Positions 51,888 to 62,174 of a stretch of 64,000 nt of DNA are shown piece by piece (within the stretch, counting starts at the first letter, position 1; every line of letters begins with the position of its first letter). This DNA comes from Prevotellaceae bacterium UBA4361 (GTDB taxonomy: Bacteria > Bacteroidota > Bacteroidia > Bacteroidales > Bacteroidaceae). The stretch covers positions 25,371 through 89,370 of the forward strand of contig DGSN01000059.1 of the NCBI GenBank assembly GCA_002393575.1. Direction: 5' to 3'. The notes under the pieces were generated by a model. It did no database searches, was not told the origin of the DNA, and saw only the letters and a program-made list of their open reading frames with translations. A program made the position numbers and the translations under genes.

Positions 51888-53519
51888 ATGAACACTATGA
51901 ACAAATTATTCAATCACATACGGAAAGGAACAGGAATGACGAACCCATGGATTATTTCATGCTTCATTCTTAGTTTTGCATTACTTTCTTTATCTTCATG
52001 CAATGACTGGCTTGATGTGAAACCTAATAACGAGCAGGTAACTGACGACTATTGGCAGTCGAAGGAAGACGTGGAAGCAGTCATTTCTTCAGGATATTAT
52101 TACATGCGCACATGCGTACCTTATTATATTAAATGGGGGGAACTCCGAGGTGGTACGTTCTATTCCAACAATGTTGCCGACAACAAATTGCAGGACTTCA
52201 ACCTCACACCGAGCTATGCTCTCTGTGACTATTCCTCCATCTACAAGGTTATCAACATGGCGAATTCTGTTATCAACTATGCTTCAGGAGTACAGGCTAA
52301 AGATGACACCTATTATCCAGCCGTGATGAATTCACACTTGTGCGAGGCCTATTTCCAGCGTGCTTACAGCTACCTGATTTTGGCAAAGAACTACAAGGAA
52401 GTGCCCCTGATACTTCAGGCATACGTTGACGACAACGAATCTTTCGACATTGCCAAAACGACAGAAGACACTATTGTCAACCAAGTGAAACAGGACTGTT
52501 TGACTGCCATCGGTACAGGTGCAGCCAAAGGTACTTACGAAGTGGATTGGCAGACCAAAGGCCGTGTCACTAAGTGGGCACTCTATGCGCTGTTGGCAGA
52601 TGCCTGCCTTTGGAGCGAGGATTACGACCAATGCATCCAGTATTGCGACCTCATTCTCAATGCTAAGGACAACTTCCGCCCTGCCTTCATGACGAACACA
52701 TCTGATTGGTACAACATTTTCTCAAATGGCAACACCAATGAAAGTATTTTTGAACTTAATTGGAGCTACACGTTAAATCAGGAAACCAACAACTTTGCTT
52801 CGCTTTGGTCGCAATCGTCTGGTAGCCGTTTGCGTTTCACCAATGTTGCTACAGAAAAGATGAAGGCTGAAACTCAGGAACTGATTGACAACGGAATGGC
52901 AGCAGATGGACGCATGGGACGTATGCTCCTTTCCACTTATGTACCAGAATCAGGTACACTCGCCAGCTGGAGTGCTTCGAACACACCATACATGTGGAAA
53001 TACAATGGCACAGACGTGCAGGACATCACGGGTGGTGTACGTGCTTATCAAGATGCCAATTTCATCATCTATCGTGTGGCTGAGATTATCCTGATGAAGG
53101 CACAGGCTGAAATCATGAAGGGTAATTACAAGGAAGCTGTTGAACTCATCAACCGCATCCGCAACCGTGCAGGCCTTGGCAATTTCAACGGTATCAACAC
53201 GCAAGCAGAAGATGCGGACATTCAGATTTCGCAACTTGATGAATACACCCTCTTAGAGGAAGTGCTCAACCAGAAGGAAATGGAATTTGTGGGCGAAGGC
53301 AAGCGTTGGTATGACCTACTGTGGTTCGGACGTATTGCCAACAACAAGTATCGCAAACAATTCATAGACACAGTGGTTGAAGGTAATCAGACCACAAATC
53401 AGGCATGGATTCAATCTGTACTTCAAGATAAGAACGCATGGTATATGCCTCTGCCACAAGCCGACATAGACCACAACTCTCTGCTCGTTCAGAATCCTTA
53501 TTACACATCAACCAACTAA
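51888..53519 (+). CDS. susD: SusD-type glycan-binding lipoprotein 1
   Basis: Surface lid of the SusC transporter, 543 residues. Lipobox SLSSCNDWLDV, then the RagB/SusD helical fold (FQRAYSYLILAKNYKEVPLI, RVAEIILMKAQAEI, RIRNRAGLGN) and the family C-terminus with WYMPLPQADIDHNSLLVQNP. It starts 5 bases after the SusC stop, the expected arrangement. Binding to galacturonan fragments is inferred from the neighbours. Confidence 0.95.
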   Translation: MNTMNKLFNHIRKGTGMTNPWIISCFILSFALLSLSSCNDWLDVKPNNEQVTDDYWQSKEDVEAVISSGYYYMRTCVPYYIKWGELRGGTFYSNNVADNKLQDFNLTPSYALCDYSSIYKVINMANSVINYASGVQAKDDTYYPAVMNSHLCEAYFQRAYSYLILAKNYKEVPLILQAYVDDNESFDIAKTTEDTIVNQVKQDCLTAIGTGAAKGTYEVDWQTKGRVTKWALYALLADACLWSEDYDQCIQYCDLILNAKDNFRPAFMTNTSDWYNIFSNGNTNESIFELNWSYTLNQETNNFASLWSQSSGSRLRFTNVATEKMKAETQELIDNGMAADGRMGRMLLSTYVPESGTLASWSASNTPYMWKYNGTDVQDITGGVRAYQDANFIIYRVAEIILMKAQAEIMKGNYKEAVELINRIRNRAGLGNFNGINTQAEDADIQISQLDEYTLLEEVLNQKEMEFVGEGKRWYDLLWFGRIANNKYRKQFIDTVVEGNQTTNQAWIQSVLQDKNAWYMPLPQADIDHNSLLVQNPYYTSTN

Positions 53520-53575
53520 AATTAGTCCCTAATGCTTCTCTCCTTTCAGGGAGAGATAAAAAACAGAATAGAAAT

Positions 53576-55312
53576 ATGAAACTACAAATCATTCATATAA
53601 AGAAGGAGAGCATGGGCATGTTCCTTGCCACCCTTGCTCTGTCCTGTTCGCTTCTTCTCACGACGAGTTGCGATGGCGATGTATTCAATGTAAATGCCGA
53701 TCCATTCAAGGGTCAGACATATACAAACATACTCAATTCGCCAATCTCTACTTATCTGTCAGAAGAAGAGGATTTCTCGGAATACGTAGGCATTCTGAAC
53801 ACTTGCGATATGTTCAATGCGCTCAACCAATCATCAAACGGCACAAGTTTCACTGCTTTTGCACCAACTAATGCTGCCATGCGGGAATTCTACCAACGTC
53901 GTGGAGTAAGTTCCTTCCAAGAATTGGGAAACGACTATTTGCGCCAGTTCGTACTCTTCCACACTGTCAAGGATTCAATCTTGCCAGAGGCATTCGTGTT
54001 GAAAGACCATGTCACTAACTTGAGCGGAGACAACATCTCTATCGAAATCGACTCGGTGAATGCTGGACAAGCAACACTTAACGACGAAGGACAAGTCACT
54101 CAAATGGGTCTCAGCGCGTACAACGGAAAAATCTATGTTCTTTCCAAAGCGATGACTCCCCTCGTAGAAACCATCTATCAGCGTCTGGTCGAATCAGGCA
54201 ATAGTACTATCATGGTTGAAGCTATCAATGAGAGTAGATGGATGAAAGACCTGAACACGATTCAAGACACTACTTACAACGAATCTCATCAGCGCATCAT
54301 CAACAAACGCTACTACACTTTCCTCAACGTGACTGACGAGGTGTTCAAAGCCAATGGTATCAATAGCTTCGCAGACTTGAAGAACAAACTCAAGGCTAAC
54401 GACGAACTGGGACTTACGGAAGATTCACTTCTCCGTAAATATGTTGCGTACCATGTCATGGGCAATTCTTATACCACCACCGACCTTGGTGCTGTGAACG
54501 GTAGCAACATGACTCGCATTTGGGGAACATCTGCCACCAGCCAAGTACTCACAATTACAAACGACACATTAGCAACGACAGAAGAAGGCCGTCTCGTTCT
54601 CAACGCATCGGGAACAAGTGCTTTATTCCTCAATTCGTCTAATATCCTCGCCAAGAATGGCTACGTTCATCAACTCAGTTCTTGGCTTCCTGTTTGGGAA
54701 CCTAAGCAAACTACCATTGTTTGGGATTTGGCAGACTTTACCGAAATTAAGAACATCGTCGGCGCAAGCAATTTCCAGCCATCTGAGCCTACAAGTACAG
54801 AACAGAACACACGTGTGGCTACGGCATCTTGCTTTGAGTTCGAGATGGGAGAATCAGGTACGAAGAACAAGTCATATAGTGACATCAGCTATGTCACTTG
54901 TCGTACCAACCTGAAGGATGCCAACAACAACGACCGTATGGTTTACAATGTTGGTTATATGGGTTCTGTATCCATGCCAACGCCAACCATTGTGAAGGGA
55001 AAGTATCGCGTTGAGCTGAGCATCATTTATCTCACCAACCACAACTTCATGCGCCAGCAAAGCGATGGAAACGGAGGATTACTGCGCATGGTGTTTGATG
55101 ATGATGACGAACTCACTACCTACGTTTCTCCTTACACTCAAGTGAGCAGTCCACTGCCTGGCGTTTACACTTCCACCATTTTCGAGGAAGTAAACTTCCC
55201 AGAAACTGCCTCTCACAACTTCAAATTCGTAGTGCTCGACCCTGCTGCTTCTACCAACGGCAATTTCTCTCTCCAGTTCGACACTATTACCTTTATTCCT
55301 ATTGAAGAATGA
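53576..55312 (+). CDS. FAS1 lipoprotein 2
   Basis: The frame is open from 53438, inside susD, but the ATG at 53576 gives a proper signal peptide with lipobox LLLTTSCDGDVF and is the correct start. Two FAS1-like modules are visible (TSFTAFAPTNAAMREFYQRR at about 100; a second around 250-390). A C-terminal beta-sandwich follows (TIVKGKYRVELSIIYLTN...FSLQFDTITFIPIEE). It stands in the place where many loci have SusE/F, so a glycan-binding surface role is likely. Confidence 0.8.
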   Translation: MKLQIIHIKKESMGMFLATLALSCSLLLTTSCDGDVFNVNADPFKGQTYTNILNSPISTYLSEEEDFSEYVGILNTCDMFNALNQSSNGTSFTAFAPTNAAMREFYQRRGVSSFQELGNDYLRQFVLFHTVKDSILPEAFVLKDHVTNLSGDNISIEIDSVNAGQATLNDEGQVTQMGLSAYNGKIYVLSKAMTPLVETIYQRLVESGNSTIMVEAINESRWMKDLNTIQDTTYNESHQRIINKRYYTFLNVTDEVFKANGINSFADLKNKLKANDELGLTEDSLLRKYVAYHVMGNSYTTTDLGAVNGSNMTRIWGTSATSQVLTITNDTLATTEEGRLVLNASGTSALFLNSSNILAKNGYVHQLSSWLPVWEPKQTTIVWDLADFTEIKNIVGASNFQPSEPTSTEQNTRVATASCFEFEMGESGTKNKSYSDISYVTCRTNLKDANNNDRMVYNVGYMGSVSMPTPTIVKGKYRVELSIIYLTNHNFMRQQSDGNGGLLRMVFDDDDELTTYVSPYTQVSSPLPGVYTSTIFEEVNFPETASHNFKFVVLDPAASTNGNFSLQFDTITFIPIEE

Positions 55313-57093
55313 TGAAACCATATAAAAACATGAACATTATGAAAAAGAATCATCATATCTCCACACAAGCATTGGCAAAGTTGCCGCTTTTGCTTCTTTC
55401 ATTCTCCCTCGTCGTTGCTTGCTCCGACTTGAAGGACGACGACCACTACAGCAATCAGCAGACCCAAATTCAAAATCAGGAACTGAAGATTGTGGACCAG
55501 TCGAGTGAGGAATACATCAAGAGCGAGTCAAGCCTTTCCAAGATGAACCAACTCTTCATCGACAATGGCATCTACACCGAATTGAACAAGAAAGGACAGC
55601 TCTCCACGATTCTCGTTGTGCGTAACGACAACTTTGTGCAGCCTACAGAGAATGTAGAGTTCATCACTCGCTCTCATGTAAGCGATATTTCCATCTCCCC
55701 TGCCAACCTTGAGAATGGTAGCCGAATTATGATGTGGCATAACAAATATGTGAACATCAGCATCGACGAGCAAGGAGAGAAGCAAGGACTTATCGTCAAC
55801 CACATTTCGTTCAACAATGGAATTGTGCAGGAAGTTGTGAAAACCAACACGGGGTACATCTATGTAATCAACAATATGATAGACACCCCTACTTCCCTCT
55901 ACGACTATATCAACTCCTTAGGCGATGATTATTCCATGTTCCGAGAAATGGTACTTGCATCAGGTGGAAAAGAATTCGACCGAATCAATTCAAAGGCCAT
56001 TGGTGTGAACGATGAGGGAAACACTGTTTATGACTCAGTATTCATCTACAAGAATACATATTTTGAGAATGTAGGATTCGACATGAATTCCGAATCCCTC
56101 ACAGCTACGATGCTTCTCTGTTCTAACGATGTCATCAGAGCTGCACTCGAAGATGCTCATCAGCGTCTTGCGTCTTGGAACATGCAACGTGCAGACTCAG
56201 TCCTGCTCAAATGGATTCTTGAAGTTTCCTTCTTCAATAAGCGATATGCTGCTAACGAAATTCAAACAGCAGCTGACGAAGAGACCGACCTCCGAAGCAT
56301 CTTTTCTCGCCAATGGCGAACCAACATGCAGGAGGTGGAAACACAGAATCCTGAAGAACTTTCAAATGGCTTAGTCTATCACGTCAAGAAACTCCACATT
56401 CCTAACAATGTGCTCATGTATAGATTGAAGGATTGGTTCTACTACTACGAATACTGCACTGACGAGCAGAAGGCAGATTACTTCAAGATGAGCAATTTGG
56501 CATTCTCCAAGTGCAGCACCGATGTGGCAGCATGGACTCCATGGGCAGGTGTATGGCCTGAGATAGAGGACCGTGTGCTTGTCTTAAAGAAAGACCCATC
56601 CGACCTTGCCGACGAAAATGGATTCCAACTCGACTTCACTCCGCTAAAAATTGAAGCAAACGAGACTGGCGGAACACAAGCCGTTCCTTGGGTCATTCCT
56701 CCTGGTACCTATCGTTTGGCATTCGGTTCTAAACAAAATCAGAACCTCAACATCATCATCACGGTACTTGTTGAAGGACAAGCTGTTGCCGTGAGTGAAA
56801 ACATTGCACTCGGTTCTGCCACCACATACCACTACGACCGTGGCACTACCCTCTCCAATCGCTACCCAGAGGGTTATGATGCCACTTACGTGAGCGAAAT
56901 GGGCGGCAGCAGCAAGGCAGGCAACTACGACACCGACGGCGGTATTGCCATCGAAGAAGTTAAAATCCCAGACTTGAAGGGTGATGGCACTCCGCTTCCT
57001 ATTGTTCTCCGTATTACTGCTGAAACATGGAATGCACAGACCAGCTTCACACTCTGTCACTGGTGTTTGCGTCCTACCACAAACAACTATTAA
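55309..57093 (+). CDS. FAS1-related lipoprotein 3
   Basis: A 594-residue lipoprotein with lipobox VVACSDLKDDDHY. It overlaps the previous stop by four bases (ATGA). Its FAS1 similarity is weaker (EEYIKSESSLSKMNQLFIDN, STILVVRNDNFVQPTENVEF, then GYIYVINNMIDTP). A C-terminal sandwich (WVIPPGTYRLAFGSKQNQN...SFTLCHWCLRPT) is comparable with that of the preceding protein. The translation start could also be an internal ATG (MNIMKKNHH). It is probably a second surface glycan-binding protein linked to the following SusC. Confidence 0.75.
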   Translation: MMKPYKNMNIMKKNHHISTQALAKLPLLLLSFSLVVACSDLKDDDHYSNQQTQIQNQELKIVDQSSEEYIKSESSLSKMNQLFIDNGIYTELNKKGQLSTILVVRNDNFVQPTENVEFITRSHVSDISISPANLENGSRIMMWHNKYVNISIDEQGEKQGLIVNHISFNNGIVQEVVKTNTGYIYVINNMIDTPTSLYDYINSLGDDYSMFREMVLASGGKEFDRINSKAIGVNDEGNTVYDSVFIYKNTYFENVGFDMNSESLTATMLLCSNDVIRAALEDAHQRLASWNMQRADSVLLKWILEVSFFNKRYAANEIQTAADEETDLRSIFSRQWRTNMQEVETQNPEELSNGLVYHVKKLHIPNNVLMYRLKDWFYYYEYCTDEQKADYFKMSNLAFSKCSTDVAAWTPWAGVWPEIEDRVLVLKKDPSDLADENGFQLDFTPLKIEANETGGTQAVPWVIPPGTYRLAFGSKQNQNLNIIITVLVEGQAVAVSENIALGSATTYHYDRGTTLSNRYPEGYDATYVSEMGGSSKAGNYDTDGGIAIEEVKIPDLKGDGTPLPIVLRITAETWNAQTSFTLCHWCLRPTTNNY

Positions 57094-57109
57094 TCCATCA
57101 ACTCTAAAC

Positions 57110-60100
57110 ATGATACTTAGAATGTCAACATATAAGAAAATATTACTAAGCATCGGAATCTTAACAGCATTTACCCTACAAGCTCAGGCACAGCAGTCGA
57201 TTAGTGGTAGAGTGCTCAATTCCGACAATCAACCCATTGCTGATGTAGTGATTTCATGTCCAGGTTGTAGCACCGTTCGCACCGACGCTGAAGGACGCTA
57301 TCTCATCGAAGGAGTGAAAGAAGGTTCATCCATCAGTTTTTGGCATGATGGCTATTACACTCAGCAACGCTACGTGAAGAAGCCACTCAAGCATGATGTC
57401 AACATCTATCTTGTTTCCACCAGCAAAACACGTTACAACGAAACCACACTCCTTCCCTACCAAACGGTGGAAAGTGACCCGTCGATTGCAGGCATTGCCA
57501 ACATCAATCGCAAGGACTTTGCTTCAGGGTCTCTCACCATCGACCGTGTGCTTGAAGGAGCTTTCACTGGTTTGCAAGCCCCCAACAAGAGTGGCATGAC
57601 GGGTGAAGGAGCATATCTTCAGTTACGAGGCATCAAGAGCCTTGTGGCAGAAAACTCTCCACTTATCGTCATCAACGGAGTACCTTACATGCCCGACTTG
57701 AACGAAAGTCAAATAATAGGAGGCTATTCTCGTTCTGCTTTCCAGGCTCTCAACAACCTCGACATCCGCAACATCACCGTCCTCAAGGGCGCTGAAGCGG
57801 CCATCTATGGTTCAATGGGTTCCAATGGTGTCATCCTCATCGAAACCGACCAAGCAACCTCCGACAACATGAACACACGCATCGGATTCTCAGCTATCGT
57901 CGGCACCAATTGGAATAACCGTCGCATTCCTCTTATGAATTCTCAGCAGTACAAGAACTATTTGAGCGATGTGGGTCTCACCTATTACGACAACATGGAG
58001 GCTTTCTTCAATGATTTCACGTTCCTCACCGACCCTAATGCCAACCAGCACTATCTCTATGAGTACGACACCGATTGGCAAAAGCAAATCTATCGCAATT
58101 CTACCACGATGGACTATCTTTTCCGTGTCGAAGGTGGTGACAATATCGCCAAATACAACATTTCTCTCGGATATATGGGCGATAAGGGAACTCTTAAGAA
58201 GACCTATTCAGACCGTTATAACGCACAAATCAATGCATCTGTACTCGTCAGCAAGAAGGTCGAAATCCAAGCTGCCATTAACACAGCATACCTTCGCGGA
58301 CAATATCAGGAGCAGGGCATGAGTTACGAAACATCCCCTCTCCTCAGTGCTTATCGACACTCTCCACTTCTTTCTCCTTGGAAGAGCGATATGTATGGTA
58401 ATCTCATCAACACCTATGCCAGCTATTGGTACGGAGCCATCCAAAATGAAGACTTTATCGTATCGAATCCACTTGCCATTGTCAACACGCTCACTGGTAA
58501 AAACCGCCAGTACGACATCAATGCTAAGATTCAGTTGAACTACAAGCCAACAAACAACCTATCCTTCAATGGACTCGTTGGCATGTATTATAACTACAAC
58601 CAGGAAGAGGCATTCATCCCTGGCATCAACAATAGCGACATCGTGCCGCTCTTCGACCAGTACGGAAAGGCAGAAAACACAATTCGTGTCGGCACAAATC
58701 ACACCTTCAATATGTTCTACAACCTCAATGCTGCGTGGAACAAACATTTCACAGAGAAGCACAAACTTGCTGCAAACATCGGATTCCAGTCTATTTTGAC
58801 AAATTATGAATACGATGCAGCCTTTGCACGCAACTCTAACAATGACTTCTACCAGACTTTGGGCGATGCACAGACACTTGGAAAGAACTTCTCTGGTTAC
58901 AACAACAAGTGGAACTGGCTCGACTTCTATGCTCATGCCAACTACACCCTCGACAACTTCGTTAAGTTTGGTGTCACAGCATCTTACGATGCAGCATCCA
59001 GCATCGGTGAAGATGCCACTCGTTTCACGCTCTATCCAGCTGCCGATGTTGTACTTATGCTGAAACGTTTTATTGCCGACGACTTCGTCAACAAACTTAA
59101 TGTCTATGCCAACTATAGTATCACAGGCAATAGTCGCTTCTCCAGCAAGTACGGAAAATACTACTACACATCTCAGCCATATCAAACCATTGCAGGTATC
59201 ATCCGTGCAAACGTACCAAATACACATCTGAAAGCAGAAAAGGACCACACTATCAACCTTGGCATAGAGTCTTCCTTCTGGAAGAATCGCCTCCAGCTTG
59301 CCGTAGGTTACTATGATGTACGCGCTAAGGATGTCCTCATCACAGGTGTTCGTTCCTCTGTCTTAGGCACCAGTACCTATTTCAATAACGATGGCGAAAT
59401 TTCTTCAAGAGGCGTAGAAGTATCTCTTTCTGTTACACCTATCAGCACGAAGGATTTCAAGTGGACTATCGGCGGCAACTTCACAACACTCAAGAACGAG
59501 GTAGAATCACTCGGTACGATTTCTGAAATACTCACCACACTAAGCGACGATTCACAAATCATTACCCGTGTAGGTAAGAATCCATACGCATTCTATGGCT
59601 ACAAGACGGCAGGAGTATTCTCCACAACAGCAGAAGCTGAAGCTGCCAACCTTACCAACCGCAGCGGAGTGAAGTATGAAGCAGGCGATGTACATTACGT
59701 TGATGTCAATGGCGATGGCATTATCAACGATGCCGACAAACAAATCATTGGTTCTGCTACTCCCGATTTCTATGGTTCTCTCTTCACCCGTTTCGAGTAC
59801 AAGCACTTTGCCCTCGACCTAAACTTCACCTACAGTCACGGCAATGACATCTACAATGCAGTACGCCGTGTGACAGAGTCTGGTTCCGATTTCTCCAACC
59901 AGAGCACATCGCTCACACGCCGTTGGTCTATGGAAGGACAAATGACCGACATTCCTCGGGCAAGCTGGGGTGACAAAGTGGGCAACAACGTATTCTCCGA
60001 CCGTTGGATTGAGGATGGTTCCTACATCAAGTTGAGCGACATCACATTCTCCTACACCTGGGACAAACCTTTCCTCAACTTCATCCAGGGAGGTACAGCT

Positions 60101-60253
60101 TTTGTTACAGGACAGAATCTTCTCACCTTCTCCAAGTATCTTGGCCTCGACCCTGAAACATCCTTTAGCTACAGCTCTTTGATGCAGGGCATCGACTATG
60201 GAAAAGTAGCATCGCCACGCAGTGTGAAAATCGGTGTCAATCTCCGATTCTAA
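57110..60253 (+). CDS. susC: SusC-type TonB-dependent transporter 2
   Basis: About 1047 residues. The open frame begins inside the previous gene (56981), but the ATG at 57110 (or 57122) gives a normal signal peptide (KILLSIGILTAFTLQAQAQ). The carboxypeptidase-like domain (SISGRVLNSDNQPIADVVIS), the plug (RVLEGAFTGLQAPN, LQLRGIKSLVAENSPLIVIN) and a barrel ending VNLRF follow. It differs from transporter 1 in the plug (no conserved SVEEALQGQ), so the two probably take up different fragments. Confidence 0.95.
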   Translation: MILRMSTYKKILLSIGILTAFTLQAQAQQSISGRVLNSDNQPIADVVISCPGCSTVRTDAEGRYLIEGVKEGSSISFWHDGYYTQQRYVKKPLKHDVNIYLVSTSKTRYNETTLLPYQTVESDPSIAGIANINRKDFASGSLTIDRVLEGAFTGLQAPNKSGMTGEGAYLQLRGIKSLVAENSPLIVINGVPYMPDLNESQIIGGYSRSAFQALNNLDIRNITVLKGAEAAIYGSMGSNGVILIETDQATSDNMNTRIGFSAIVGTNWNNRRIPLMNSQQYKNYLSDVGLTYYDNMEAFFNDFTFLTDPNANQHYLYEYDTDWQKQIYRNSTTMDYLFRVEGGDNIAKYNISLGYMGDKGTLKKTYSDRYNAQINASVLVSKKVEIQAAINTAYLRGQYQEQGMSYETSPLLSAYRHSPLLSPWKSDMYGNLINTYASYWYGAIQNEDFIVSNPLAIVNTLTGKNRQYDINAKIQLNYKPTNNLSFNGLVGMYYNYNQEEAFIPGINNSDIVPLFDQYGKAENTIRVGTNHTFNMFYNLNAAWNKHFTEKHKLAANIGFQSILTNYEYDAAFARNSNNDFYQTLGDAQTLGKNFSGYNNKWNWLDFYAHANYTLDNFVKFGVTASYDAASSIGEDATRFTLYPAADVVLMLKRFIADDFVNKLNVYANYSITGNSRFSSKYGKYYYTSQPYQTIAGIIRANVPNTHLKAEKDHTINLGIESSFWKNRLQLAVGYYDVRAKDVLITGVRSSVLGTSTYFNNDGEISSRGVEVSLSVTPISTKDFKWTIGGNFTTLKNEVESLGTISEILTTLSDDSQIITRVGKNPYAFYGYKTAGVFSTTAEAEAANLTNRSGVKYEAGDVHYVDVNGDGIINDADKQIIGSATPDFYGSLFTRFEYKHFALDLNFTYSHGNDIYNAVRRVTESGSDFSNQSTSLTRRWSMEGQMTDIPRASWGDKVGNNVFSDRWIEDGSYIKLSDITFSYTWDKPFLNFIQGGTAFVTGQNLLTFSKYLGLDPETSFSYSSLMQGIDYGKVASPRSVKIGVNLRF

Positions 60254-60298
60254 TACAAAAAAGATTTTCATTTAAAAACTCTAAATAATAGAAATAAA

Positions 60299-62032
60299 AT
60301 GAAAAATTACATCATAAAACAGAGAATAGAATCCCTCTTGAAGATGCTACCTGCATTCTTCGTTCTTTATTCTTCATTCTTCATGCTTTCCTCCTGTTCC
60401 GATTTCTATGATCCAAGCACAGACGATGAGTTGAACGGGAGCGACTACATTTCCTCCAATACAGAAATGTACACAGGCTTTCTCGGCATCATGACCAAAC
60501 TCCAAGCCGTAGGAGACAAAGAAATTCTCCTGACCGACACCCGCGCCGAGCTCCTCGAACCAAGCGATGACTCCAACGCCGAGCTGATTGCTCTCTACAA
60601 CTACGACTCCGACCTTCAAGGTAACAGCTATGCCAATCCAGCTCCTTACTACGAAGTAGTCATTGCCTGCAACGATTACCTTACCAAGATGCTGAAATAC
60701 AAGCAAAATGTCGATGTGGACCAAGACATTGCCAACGACCTCATCAGTTCGGCTGCACGTATCAAGGTGTGGACATACAAAACCCTCGGAGAAATCTATG
60801 GACAAGCAGTTTGGTTCGACGACCCTATCACACAAGCAAAGGACCTCAACGACGAGAGCACTTTCAAGCTTCTCAACATGGAGCAGCTCACAGACAAATG
60901 TCTCAGCCTCATGAACGATGGATTCAACGGCATACCTCTCAATCGTACCATCAACTGGATTGAATGGCTCGACCCATCCAATGTCACCAGTATTGCAAGT
61001 TCTTCCTATCGCAAGTGGAACTACATGGTACCACCATTCGAAGGCATCTATGCCGAACTCTGTCTGTGGAAAGGTGCATACCTCGATGCAGCAGGTTCCG
61101 ATGCCAAGTTCTACTACAAGCAGGCTGCCGACCAACTTCTTTCAGCACTCAGCACCCAGATTGAATGTGGTTCCGACCCTGGTTCCAACGTATATTGGTT
61201 GCCATCCGCTGCCACACCAGGTCATTACAGTCCTATTTGGAACTACGCACAGCCTTACCCTTACGAGAGCATCTCGGCACTGATTTATGACTACACAAAC
61301 AATCAGACCAACACGCTCCTCAAGCACTTCTCCAACGAGTACCCTAACAAGTATTGGCTGCGACCTTCAACAGCAGGAGAAGAGCGCTTCCTCGACACAT
61401 CCTTCAATCCTGGCACATCCACCAACGACACTCGCTATAAGACCAATTTCGGCACCAGCAGTGGACAACGTTACATCGCCAAGTTCCGACCTGTCGGAAG
61501 CCGTGTTCGCGCCAACGCTTATCAAGATGATGTCCACATCTTCCTCTATCGCTCCATGCATTACCATATCATGCTTGCCGAGGCACTCAACCACCTCAAC
61601 CGCTTCGAAGCCATGAATCGAGTATTCAACATTGGCTTCTCGGGCTACGTCATGGATGCCACCCTTCCTGAGTGGGAAGGATTCTCCATCGACTGGACAT
61701 CCTCTGCATCGTGGGGCACGCGCCGCTATCCAGGCATGGGCATCCGCGGATGCTTCAGTCTCAATGCAGCACCTGTCAAGACCAACATCGTCGAACTCGG
61801 ACAGCAAGGCACATGGCGATATAACGACATGAGCATTCTCAACGAATATCTTCTTGAGTTCGCCTGCGAAGGAAAAACCTACCCAGCTATGAACCGCTTC
61901 GCAGTGCGCTACAACGACCTCTCTATCATTGCCGACCGCGTCTGCCCTAAGTATGTGGAGACAGGCAAAGATACCGAAATACGTTCACGCATCATGAGTG
62001 GTGGAAACTGGGTTCCATACAGTCTCAAATAA
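60299..62032 (+). CDS. susD: SusD-type glycan-binding lipoprotein 2
   Basis: A 577-residue lipoprotein with lipobox FMLSSCSDFYDP. The RagB/SusD fold is seen in the N-terminal helices (RIKVWTYKTLGEIYGQAVWF), the mid helices (SMHYHIMLAEALNHLNRFEA) and the C-terminal part with ILNEYLLEFACEGKTYPAMN. The signal-peptide stretch AFFVLYSSFFMLSS is encoded by TTCATTCTTCATG-type words, matching the AATGAAGAAT repeat read in reverse. It pairs with the transporter upstream. Confidence 0.92.
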   Translation: MKNYIIKQRIESLLKMLPAFFVLYSSFFMLSSCSDFYDPSTDDELNGSDYISSNTEMYTGFLGIMTKLQAVGDKEILLTDTRAELLEPSDDSNAELIALYNYDSDLQGNSYANPAPYYEVVIACNDYLTKMLKYKQNVDVDQDIANDLISSAARIKVWTYKTLGEIYGQAVWFDDPITQAKDLNDESTFKLLNMEQLTDKCLSLMNDGFNGIPLNRTINWIEWLDPSNVTSIASSSYRKWNYMVPPFEGIYAELCLWKGAYLDAAGSDAKFYYKQAADQLLSALSTQIECGSDPGSNVYWLPSAATPGHYSPIWNYAQPYPYESISALIYDYTNNQTNTLLKHFSNEYPNKYWLRPSTAGEERFLDTSFNPGTSTNDTRYKTNFGTSSGQRYIAKFRPVGSRVRANAYQDDVHIFLYRSMHYHIMLAEALNHLNRFEAMNRVFNIGFSGYVMDATLPEWEGFSIDWTSSASWGTRRYPGMGIRGCFSLNAAPVKTNIVELGQQGTWRYNDMSILNEYLLEFACEGKTYPAMNRFAVRYNDLSIIADRVCPKYVETGKDTEIRSRIMSGGNWVPYSLK

Positions 62033-62049
62033 AAGGAAAACCTCAACAA

Positions 62050-62145
62050 TAGACCCAAGACCCTCCCCAACCCTCCCCGAAAGGAAGGGAGTAACCATCC
62101 GGATGGCTATTCTCTCCCCTCACAGGGGAGCTGGAGAGGTCTATT
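62050..62145 (+). repeat. CTCCCC/GGGGAG-type element with CCATCCGGATGG palindrome
   Basis: AGACC...GGTCT ends enclose CCCTCCCC words, the perfect palindrome CCATCCGGATGG, and CTCCCCTCACAGGGGAG. It fills the gap between SusD 2 and the next gene, and may limit expression downstream. Confidence 0.65.
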
Positions 62146-62174
62146 TCTATCAATCCTCAAAATCTTTAACAACA

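Noticed and set aside
53438..53575. N-terminal extension of FAS1 lipoprotein 2 into susD
   Set aside because: The extension has no signal sequence and overlaps SusD; the ATG at 53576 gives a lipoprotein signal peptide.
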